A stretch of DNA of 64,000 nt from Saprospiraceae bacterium (GTDB lineage Bacteria > Bacteroidota > Bacteroidia > Chitinophagales > Saprospiraceae): contig JADKFC010000002.1 in NCBI GenBank assembly GCA_016717655.1, forward strand, positions 310,001 to 374,000, in the 5' to 3' direction. Shown piece after piece: positions 1 through 7,432 of this stretch. Both the position numbers and the translations under genes were made by a program. Within the stretch, counting starts at the first letter, position 1, and every line of letters starts with the position of its first letter. The notes beneath the pieces are model-generated. The model saw only the letters and a list, made by a program, of their open reading frames with translations, was not told the DNA's origin and did no database searches.

Positions 1-735
1 TTGACCCGGGTGCTGACCCAGGAACCGGTTGAAGAATATGAGCTGTATCCCCTCAACATCGACATGATTACCTTCGCCCGCTATGATGAAACCTTTGAGG
101 GCATCGATGTACTTTTTGAAAAAGACACCGTCACCCATTCACTGGGTGAGGTAGTGGCCGATGCCGGACTTTCACAACTGCGCATTGCAGAAACCGAAAA
201 ATACCCCCATGTCAGCTTTTTCTTTTCAGGAGGAAGAGAAGAAGCCTTCGACAAGGAATCACGCATCCTGGTCCCTTCGCCCAAAGTAGCCACTTATGAC
301 CTTGAACCCGAAATGAGTGCCCGCGAAATCACCGATAAACTCATCGATTTTGTTGAAAAAAACGCTCCTGATTTTGTGTGTCTCAACTTTGCCAATACCG
401 ACATGGTAGGACACACGGGTGTGTTTTCAGCTGCCATCAAGGCTGCAGAAACGGTGGATGAGTGCCTTGGAAAAATCATACCCATGGGACTTGAAAAAGA
501 CTACGGCTTTATCATCATTGCGGATCACGGCAATTCTGATTACATGATCAATGATGATGGCAGTCCCAATACAGCACACACCACCAATCCGGTTCCTGTG
601 ATTTATATAGCCAATGAAGCTGTCGGCTACTCCATGCAAAATGGTATTCTGGCCGATGTAGCTCCAACCATCTTATATTGTATGGGCCTGGCCCCTTCCA
701 AAGAGATGAATGGTAAAGTTTTGTTAAGTAAATAA
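1..735 (+). CDS. gpmI: 2,3-bisphosphoglycerate-independent phosphoglycerate mutase, C-terminal part
   Basis: This is the C-terminal 244 residues of cofactor-independent phosphoglycerate mutase, which interconverts 3- and 2-phosphoglycerate in glycolysis in the cytoplasm with two metal ions (Mn). The frame is open to the left edge, so the start and the phosphoserine-containing half lie outside the window; the first codon seen is not a start. The metal-binding motifs of the family are visible: NFANTDMVGHTG (D-x-x-G-H), IIADHGN (D-H) and AHTTNPVPVIY (His). The C-terminus (GLAPSKEMNGKVL) is the usual family ending. The next gene starts about 50 bases downstream on the same strand. The identification is secure; only the completeness is limited by the window. 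Confidence 0.96.
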   Translation: MTRVLTQEPVEEYELYPLNIDMITFARYDETFEGIDVLFEKDTVTHSLGEVVADAGLSQLRIAETEKYPHVSFFFSGGREEAFDKESRILVPSPKVATYDLEPEMSAREITDKLIDFVEKNAPDFVCLNFANTDMVGHTGVFSAAIKAAETVDECLGKIIPMGLEKDYGFIIIADHGNSDYMINDDGSPNTAHTTNPVPVIYIANEAVGYSMQNGILADVAPTILYCMGLAPSKEMNGKVLLSK

Positions 736-781
736 TCGCTGATACAAAAAGAAGTCTTATCCCGTTACTCATAAAAAAGAA

Positions 782-1483
782 ATGATGAAATTGTGGACTT
801 TCATAGTAATCCTGTTTAGTTTATCATCTTGTGATCCTAAACAACTGGGCCAATTCATCGAAGGAGCGGGTCTCACCGACGCTGAGATAGCCTCAGGTCT
901 CAAAGAAGCCCTGGATCTGGGAGTAGACAAGTCAGTAAAAACCCTGTCTGCACAAAATGGTTACTATGCTTCTGTCTATAAAATTCTATTGCCTCCCGAA
1001 GCCCGCAAGGTGACTTCAAAACTAAAGTCAATTCCAGGCTTTACCAATTTAGAAGAAGAGGCCGTTAAAAAAATCAATAGAGCTGCAGAAGATGCCGCCA
1101 CCAAAGCTGGTCCCATCTTTGTCAATGCCATCAAACAAATGACCTTTTCAGATGCCCTCAACATCCTGATGGGTGAAAAAGATGCCGCCACCCAATACCT
1201 GATCAAAACTACCTATACCAGCCTTTATGGCGAATTTAAGCCCGTAATGGTCAACTCTCTTAATTCTTTTGGAGCGCTCGATTATTATGCTGATGCGGTG
1301 AATACGTACAATAAAATTCCTTTGGTAGAAAAAGTCAATCCCGACCTTGCCGACTATGTAGCCACCAAAGCCCTTGATGGCCTCTTTGCCCTCATTAAGG
1401 AAAAAGAACTGGGTATCCGAACAGATATCAGTCAGCGCACCAGCGGCCTGCTCCGCAAGGTTTTTGCTAGGCAAGACCGGTGA
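782..1483 (+). CDS. DUF4197 family lipoprotein
   Basis: This 233-residue protein matches the DUF4197 family, whose function is unknown. The N-terminus is a lipoprotein signal (hydrophobic core, then LSSC with the Cys near residue 17), so it should be anchored in the envelope. The body is predicted helical, with the family-typical segments AEDAATKAGPIFVNAIKQM and ILMGEKDAATQYLIKTTY. An ATG at 785 is an equally good start. It follows gpmI by 46 bases and could be cotranscribed, but no functional link to glycolysis is implied. The family assignment is from recognised sequence pattern, not a search. Confidence 0.85.
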   Translation: MMKLWTFIVILFSLSSCDPKQLGQFIEGAGLTDAEIASGLKEALDLGVDKSVKTLSAQNGYYASVYKILLPPEARKVTSKLKSIPGFTNLEEEAVKKINRAAEDAATKAGPIFVNAIKQMTFSDALNILMGEKDAATQYLIKTTYTSLYGEFKPVMVNSLNSFGALDYYADAVNTYNKIPLVEKVNPDLADYVATKALDGLFALIKEKELGIRTDISQRTSGLLRKVFARQDR

Positions 1484-1548
1484 ACAATTTACTGATGTAC
1501 TGATTACTGATGTACTAATGCACCCGGGTATCTTTTTAACAATGACAC

Positions 1549-1572
1549 AGCGGCGCAAAATTTTGCGCCGCT
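1549..1572. repeat. Perfect 24-bp palindrome, GC-rich arms with AAAATTTT centre
   Basis: AGCGGCGCAAAA is followed directly by its exact reverse complement. It lies between the DUF4197 gene and the Uma2 gene, 66 bases past the stop codon. It could act as a terminator stem or be one copy of a dispersed intergenic palindrome; no T-tract follows on the + strand. Upstream, 1491-1520 contains short direct repeats of TACTGATG. Confidence 0.8.
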
Positions 1573-1602
1573 ACAATGTCAACAAATCCGAGACAGGGAC
1601 CA

Positions 1603-1633
1603 TTGACACATTTCCCAAAAAGGACTATATTTG
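1603..1633 (+). promoter_or_regulatory. Bacteroidota promoter for the Uma2 gene
   Basis: TATATTTG at 1626-1633 fits the Bacteroidota -7 consensus TAnnTTTG exactly, and a TTG at 1603-1605 lies 20 bases upstream in the -33 position. The ATG of the next gene is 23 bases downstream. Confidence 0.6.
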
Positions 1634-1656
1634 AATAAAATTTTACCTGTCCACCG

Positions 1657-2247
1657 ATGAACGATTCAAAAATAAAAGAACCGGAGGCCTTATACGGTAC
1701 AAATTATACCTACGCCGATTATTTGAATTTTGACTTTGATGAAATGGTAGAAATCATCCGGGGCAAGATTTTTAGAATGAGTCCGGCACCGGGTAGCTTG
1801 CACCAAAAGATTTCCAGAAATTTATGTGGGGTACTATTTGAATATTTTAAAAATAAGCCCTGTCAGTTTTTTGATGCACCATTTGATGTCATTCTGCCCA
1901 AAAAGGGTAAGGACTTTATGCAATCAGACAGAGTAGTACAACCCGATATTGTGGTCATTTGCGACCCCAACATCATCCAGGACAAAGGCTGTTTTGGCGT
2001 GCCTGACTGGATCATAGAAATCTTATCTCCCCACACCGCCAAAAAAGACCTCCAGGATAAATTTGACCTCTATGAAGAAACAGGTGTCAAAGAATATTGG
2101 ATCATTGAGCCTTCCAATAAAACGGTAGAAGTTTTTTTCCTTCACAATGAAAAATACCAACGCATTCGCGCCTATACGGTACCTGATCAGGTATGCCCTC
2201 AACTTTTTCCGGATCTAACCTTTGATCTTACCGAAATTTTTGAATAG
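1657..2247 (+). CDS. Uma2 family endonuclease (DUF820)
   Basis: A 196-residue protein of the Uma2/DUF820 family, a PD-(D/E)xK restriction-endonuclease-like fold. The core is visible: VVQPDIVVICDP (catalytic Asp), then PDWIIEILSPHTAKKDLQDK (Glu and downstream Lys), then YEETGVKEYWIIEP. Full family length, with no missing catalytic residue that can be seen. Such proteins are abundant in Bacteroidota and cyanobacteria and often lie in repeat-rich or mobile surroundings, as here: a large tandem repeat array follows directly. The biological substrate of the family is not established. It has its own promoter element about 25 bases upstream and no operon partner. Confidence 0.88.
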   Translation: MNDSKIKEPEALYGTNYTYADYLNFDFDEMVEIIRGKIFRMSPAPGSLHQKISRNLCGVLFEYFKNKPCQFFDAPFDVILPKKGKDFMQSDRVVQPDIVVICDPNIIQDKGCFGVPDWIIEILSPHTAKKDLQDKFDLYEETGVKEYWIIEPSNKTVEVFFLHNEKYQRIRAYTVPDQVCPQLFPDLTFDLTEIFE

Positions 2248-2297
2248 CATCGGATTTAACAGATCCCCTACACCAAACAACAATGAGCGGTGAGCTG

Positions 2298-2915
2298 ATT
2301 TCTATTACGAATTTCAGATTACGAATTGCGGGGACTTAGTTAAAATTACGGGGACTTAGTTAAAAATGTAGACAATCGGTCAGCGGACAGCGGATTTCAA
2401 TTACGAATTTCAGATTAAGAATTATGTGGACTTAGTTAAAAATGTAGACAATTGGACAGCGGTACGCGGATTTCAATTACGAATTTCAGATTACGAATTT
2501 CGGGGACTTAGTTAAAAATGTAGACAATCGGTCAGCGGACAGCGGATTTCAATTACGAATTTCAGATTAAGAATTACGAGGGCTTAAGTGGACAATTGGC
2601 CGGCGGCCCGCGGTTTCCACCACCAATTTCCGGTTCCGGATTTTGGGGGACTTAGTTAAAAATGTCGACAATTGGACAGCGGACAGCGGATTTCAATTAC
2701 GAATTTCAGATTAAGAATTACGAGGGCTTATTTAAAAATGTCGACAATTGGACAGCGGACAGCCGATTTCAATTACGAATTTCAGATTAAGAATTTCGGG
2801 GACTTAGTTAAAAATGTAGACACGGCCGGGACAGCGGATTTCAATTACGAATTTCAGATTAAGAATTACGAGGGCTTATTTAAAAATGTCGACAATTGGA
2901 CAGCGGTAAGCGGTA
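2298..2915. repeat. Degenerate tandem array, about 8 units of ~75 bp
   Basis: The core ATTTCAATTACGAATTTCAG, followed by ATTAAGAATT or ATTACGAATT, recurs at about 2300, 2393, 2468, 2545, 2620 (heavily diverged), 2688, 2765 and 2838, with spacings of roughly 69-77 bases after the first. Between cores lies a second block, CTTAGTTAAAAATGTAGACA plus ATTGGACAGCGGACAGCGG. The array fills the gap between the Uma2 gene and the penicillin-binding protein gene. Short open frames inside it (for example 2672-2929) just translate the repeat and are not taken as genes. A reverse-oriented copy of part of the core occurs at about 13558-13585. Confidence 0.85.
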
Positions 2916-2939
2916 CGCGGCCTGTCTAACTGGCGTTAG

Positions 2940-3055
2940 CCAGGTAGATGAGCGGTAAGCCGTTAGCACTTAGCGGTGAGCGGTGAGCCGTTAGCCGTTA
3001 ACCGTGAGCGGTAAGCGGTAAGCCGTGAGCGGTAAGCCGTTACCAGTTACCCGAA
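2940..3055. repeat. Short-period GCGGTAAGC / GCCGTTAGC repeat tract
   Basis: About 115 bases made of permutations of GAGCGGTAAGC, GAGCGGTGAGC and CCGTTAGC, running right up to the promoter of the penicillin-binding protein gene. It is distinct from the ~75-bp array that precedes it. No coding capacity is claimed. Confidence 0.75.
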
Positions 3056-3061
3056 ATTTTG

Positions 3062-3069
3062 TAACTTTG
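3062..3069 (+). promoter_or_regulatory. -7 promoter element of the class A PBP gene
   Basis: TAACTTTG is an exact match to TAnnTTTG, 21 bases before the ATG at 3091. No clear -33 TTTG is seen because the upstream sequence is repeat tract. Its position argues against any start upstream of 3091. Confidence 0.6.
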
Positions 3070-3090
3070 CACTCCACACCAAAAAGGAAG

Positions 3091-5843
3091 ATGGCAATTA
3101 ACGGTATCAACGAAGGATGGAAGCAGCTGATTTCTAAGTACACCCTGATTAAAGAAGCGGTGGCAGCGAAAATAGCACCTTATTGGACGCCCATTGCAGC
3201 CAGGCTGAATCCTTATTGGCAACCGGTAAGAGAAAAATATGCCCAATGGACAGAGCCCATCAGGGTTTGGCACCGAAAGTTGAAAGAAAGTCGACCTATG
3301 CTGGCCAATGGTATTCAATGGTCGTATGATATTGCCAGGTATGGCTTTTACTTTTTCTTTGGTTTGGTATTTTTTGCCTGGATCGGGCTCTTTGGACACA
3401 TGCCGGATAGCGATGAATTGCGCAATATTGAGAATTCAAACTCAACAGAGATATACAGCGCTGACTCAATCCTGATTGGTAAGTTTTACATCGAAAATCG
3501 TACCGAGATCGGGCTATCCTCCATTTCTCCCTACGTCATCACTGCCCTGTTGGCTGTTGAAGACAAACGATTTTTTGAACACAGCGGCATCGACCTACGA
3601 TCCATGCTCAGGGTGTTTAAAGGACTCGCTACCAACCAATCTGGATTGGGTGGAGGATCGACCTTGCCCCAGCAGCTGGCTAAAAACCTGTTTCCACGAA
3701 AAAAATACTATATCCCTGGGCTCAGCCTGCTTATCAATAAAATTCGGGAAAACATTATATCCAGCAAGCTGGAGAGCATTTACAACAAAGAAGAATTACT
3801 GGCCCTCTATCTGAATACCGTACCCTTTGGAGGTGACCGCTATGGCATCAATGTGGCGAGCAGGTATTTTTACAATAAAAAAGCCAAGGAACTCAACGCA
3901 GCAGAAGCGGCCACCCTGATTGGCATGCTGAAGGCCACTACGGCACTTGATCCAACAAGGAATCCCAAGAATTCACAAAAAAGGAGGAACCTGGTGCTCA
4001 ACAGAATGGTAGCCAATAGCAATTTTACCTTCCAGTCTGATGAACTCAAGACCGTGTCTTCACTCATCGCCAACGGCAAGCTAAGTCAGGAGGAATACGA
4101 TAAAATCAAAGACAAGCCCGTCAACGCACGCAAGTACACAGGAGCGGATGGCACCGAAGGGGTTGGTGCTTATTTCAGAGAATACCTTCGGATCACCGTA
4201 ATGCCACGTATTTTGGCTGGTCTGCAAAAAGAAGACGGCACCAAATACAATCTCTACCGCGACGGCTTAAAAATTTATACCACCCTTGACAGTCGCATGC
4301 AGGAGTTTGCTGAAAAGGCAGTACAGAAACATATGAGTTTTCTGCAGGACCAGTTTTACAAACACTGGAAAGGGTATACCGAAGAGAAGCCCTGGGGCGA
4401 TGATAAATGGCTGGAAGAACAGAAGCTGAGAAGCGAGCGCTACCTCAAACTCAAAGAAGCAGAAGCAGCCGATAGTACCATCGAAAAAAGTTTCAACGAG
4501 CCGGTTAAGATGACCGTCTTTACCTGGAAAAAGGAGGTGGAGACACGGATACCATCATGACACCAATGGATAGTATCAAACATTATTTCCTCCTGCTCAA
4601 CACCGGATTTATGGCCATGGACCACAGCAACGGTCACATTAAGGCATGGGTAGGTGGCACCGATTTTAAATATTTTAAATATGATCACATCCTTTCTAAA
4701 AGGCAGGTAGGTTCAACGTTTAAACCCATCGTTTATGCTGCGGCCCTTCGCGACAGTGTAATGCCGTGTGATTTTATGTACAATGAAAAAGTGACCATTG
4801 AAGACTGGAGCCCCGGCAACTCAGATGGCGTGTACGGCGACTGGGTAACCATAGCCGGAGGTCTGGCTTATTCGATCAATACGATAGCTGCCAAACTCAT
4901 TGAAAAAGTGGGCATCCAGGCAACCATTGACATGGCTAAAAACATGGGCATAACCACACCCATGCCGCGCGAATACGGAATTTCTCTGGGAGCCGCCGAT
5001 ATTATGTTGTACGATATGATGAAGGTATATGGTACCATTGCCAATAAAGGTATCAGGCCGGAACCCACAGCGGTCATCAAGATTACAGATAGAAATGGTA
5101 AAGTAATTTATGAAAGTGCCGAAGAAAATAAAATTAAATATCCGGGTCGCGATACCACCCACGTGCTAAGTGAAAGAGACGCATCCATTATGACCAAGAT
5201 GATGCAAAACGTCATCGACCGCGGTACAGGAAGTAAGTTTAGAAATGCCTACGGTGTAGTGGGAGAATTTGCCGGCAAAACAGGTACCACACAAAACCAT
5301 TCCGACGGTTGGTTTATCACCTTTAATCCAACCCTGGTGACAGGTGCGTGGGTGGGTGGCCCAAGCCCTGCGGTGCGATTCAGAGACATGAACCAGGGTC
5401 AGGGTTCCGCTATGGCCTTGCCGGTGGTTGGAGAATTCTGGTACCAGATCCGCAACGATAAAAAGTTGAAAAAACTTACCGACACCCGTTTTGAAATGGA
5501 AGATACCATTCGAACCTTTTTTAATTGTCCGCTGCGCATACCCATTAGTCCAGATTCACTGTCTGTAATCATGCAAGACAGCACTCTTAGAGATTCCATT
5601 GTTAAAAACGGATATCGAAACCTGAAAGACATCCTCAACCAAAGGTTTGGTACCGACACCCTTGGGGGTGAAGGTCTGAACGAAGAAATCCTGGAAGGCG
5701 TGCCGGACGAGCAGCCCATAGAGAAGAGCAACGACAAGAAAAAAGAAGACAAAAAAACAACAGACGCCATTTTGCCTGCGGATAAAAAAAAGACAGACCC
5801 TAAAAAAACCGTGCCCAAAAAAAATGGTGAGGGTGGGCGGTAA
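3091..5843 (+). CDS. Class A penicillin-binding protein (PBP1A-like), apparent frameshift
   Basis: A bifunctional peptidoglycan synthase: glycan polymerisation plus cross-linking on the outer face of the inner membrane. The ATG at 3091 is chosen because a promoter element lies just before it. After a cytoplasmic N-terminus comes one membrane segment (YGFYFFFGLVFFAWIGLFG), then a GT51 glycosyltransferase domain (EDKRFFEHSGID, GGSTLPQQLAKN). The transpeptidase domain has all three motifs: GSTFKP (SxxK), YSIN (SxN) and GKTGTT (KTG). The C-terminus is a Lys-rich tail. The frame is broken at the A-run 4528-4532: the first part stops at 4560 while the reading continues in the -1 frame. One extra A restores a protein of about 917 residues, with every motif of the second half intact. 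Sequencing error is the likeliest cause. Confidence 0.93.
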
Positions 5844-5895
5844 AACAAGCACTGCCCTTTGGGCGTTTAACTGAATACATAGACTACATTACCAC

Positions 5896-6798
5896 ATGAG
5901 ATCATCCCTGTTATGGGCTTTTTTAGGCCTGCTACTGCTTGGTTTTGGTTCTTGCAAGACCACACAGAAAACCTATGCCCCCCTTGAAAAGTCATTGCTA
6001 TGGGAGATAAGTGGCCCTGGCATTAAACAGCCTTCTTATCTTTATGGTACCATCCACATGATACCCTCAGATGATTACTTCCTTCCCAAAGGTACCCTAA
6101 GTGCCATCGAAGCAAGTCAAAACATGGTATTTGAAATCGACATGAAAGACATGAGTGACGTGTCTGCCCTCTTTGGTATGATGGGCAAAATATTTATGAA
6201 AGACGGTGTTACCCTCAAAACGCTGCTTACCACTGAAGAATACCAGCTGGTGGAAAATCATTTTAAAGATATGGGCCTGCCCCTCTTCTTCTTAGAGCGC
6301 ATCAAACCCATGTTTTTAAGTGCATTCGCTACCGGTGACATGAATCCCAATTCGCTCAAAGACGGTTCCATCAAATCATATGAGATGGAGTTTTATGAGA
6401 TCAGCCAGGACCGCAATATGACTACCGGAGGACTGGAAACCATCGACTTCCAGGTCAGTGTTTTTGATTCCATTCCCTATAAAGAACAAGCCAAAATGCT
6501 GGTAGAGAGCTTAAAGACCCTCGATGAAGACAATGGCGAGTTGGATAAACTTGTTGCCCTCTACAAGGCCCAGGACATCGATGCCATGGTCAATACTATG
6601 TCATCAGAAAGTTCTGAATTGGCCCCCTATGAAGACATCCTCCTCAACGGTCGCAACAAAACCTGGATCCCTCAGATCATCGCGCAAGCCAAACTACAAA
6701 CCACCTTTTTTGCAGTTGGTGCCGGACACCTGGCAGGCAGCAATGGAGTGATCCACCTGTTGAGAAAGGAAGGATACAAGGTGAAGCCGGTTAAATGA
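5896..6798 (+). CDS. TraB/GumN family lipoprotein
   Basis: A 300-residue TraB/GumN-family protein. This family is related to the Tiki metalloproteases, but the bacterial members lack a proven role. The N-terminus is a lipoprotein signal ending in FGSC (Cys20). Family hallmarks are GTIHMIPSDDYFLP at residues 51-64, with the first conserved His, and the C-terminal VGAGHLAGSNGVIHLLRKEGY (about 273-293) with the second His. The length is typical. It follows the penicillin-binding protein gene by 52 bases on the same strand, so cotranscription is possible, but no link to cell wall synthesis can be shown. Downstream is a long repeat-rich gap. Confidence 0.9.
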   Translation: MRSSLLWAFLGLLLLGFGSCKTTQKTYAPLEKSLLWEISGPGIKQPSYLYGTIHMIPSDDYFLPKGTLSAIEASQNMVFEIDMKDMSDVSALFGMMGKIFMKDGVTLKTLLTTEEYQLVENHFKDMGLPLFFLERIKPMFLSAFATGDMNPNSLKDGSIKSYEMEFYEISQDRNMTTGGLETIDFQVSVFDSIPYKEQAKMLVESLKTLDEDNGELDKLVALYKAQDIDAMVNTMSSESSELAPYEDILLNGRNKTWIPQIIAQAKLQTTFFAVGAGHLAGSNGVIHLLRKEGYKVKPVK

Positions 6799-7170
6799 TT
6801 TTTGTAACCGAGCATCCGGCACCTGTCCCTAGCCAGACTGGTAGAAAGGACAGAGCGACGAAGATTGATTGTGTGGCACAACAGAACGGAGGGAGGGGGG
6901 GGGAATGAAGGTTGCGCCTATGCCGGGCACCGGTGTAGGGATCAAGAGAAAATGTGAAAATCTTTTATTTTGACAAAAAACGAGATCGGGACGGAGCCCC
7001 TCCAAGGTCCCTATAACTGCAAGCGGTTGAAGCGGTCCTGTAGGGAAGTCATAGACCAGCATCCGAGCAACCGGCAACGGAGCATCCGGGAACTTGTCAC
7101 GTCTTACGCGGGTATACAGGAATTGCTAAAAAGCCTTATTATTTCACCAACAAATATTTGGGAATAAGGT
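6799..7170. repeat. Repeat-rich intergenic region (CCTGTCCCTA / CATCCGGCAACGG family)
   Basis: No credible gene lies between the TraB gene and hppA. The stretch carries short words shared with the gap after aspS (13420-13560): CCTGTCCCTA at about 6822, CCGGTGTAGGGATC at about 6939, and a CATCCG..CCGGCAACGGAGCATCCGG block at about 7060-7091. A G-run of nine at about 6893-6902 stands out. An open frame at 6970-7167 consists mostly of this repeat and is not called. The rest, to 7360, is AT-rich leader with no recognised feature. Confidence 0.6.
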
Positions 7171-7361
7171 CTTATTTACGATCAAAACAAAATAATATTC
7201 CACTAATTAGCCCGAATAATACAAAATTATATTTGGCATTTATCATTTTTCGCTCCATGATCCTAATATCGACATGGGGATAGGAAGTCAAAAAACAACA
7301 AAAAAAATAGAAATTGACCATGATAATTGCTTGTAATGATAGGCTTTTCCTTGTTTTTCTT

Positions 7362-7369
7362 TACTTTTG
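7362..7369 (+). promoter_or_regulatory. -7 promoter element of hppA
   Basis: TACTTTTG matches TAnnTTTG exactly, 63 bases upstream of the hppA ATG. No convincing -33 TTTG was found at the usual distance. Confidence 0.5.
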
Positions 7370-7432
7370 TGGCCTATTTGACCCGAGGGACTCGGGTTGG
7401 GAATTGCAATTGACCAAATTAAGCAAAACATT

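Noticed and set aside
2672..2929. 85-residue ORF in the tandem repeat array.
   Set aside because: It only translates the repeat (DFNYEFQIKNYEGL-like units), and its Met is not placed after any promoter.
4521..4560. Programmed -1 frameshift in the PBP gene (G AAA AAG followed by AGGAGG).
   Set aside because: The slippery heptamer is imperfect, no known reason exists for a PBP to use frameshifting, and ten other genes in the window have similar breaks in homopolymers.
6970..7167. 65-residue ORF between the TraB gene and hppA.
   Set aside because: Made largely of shared intergenic repeat words; no family or promoter support.
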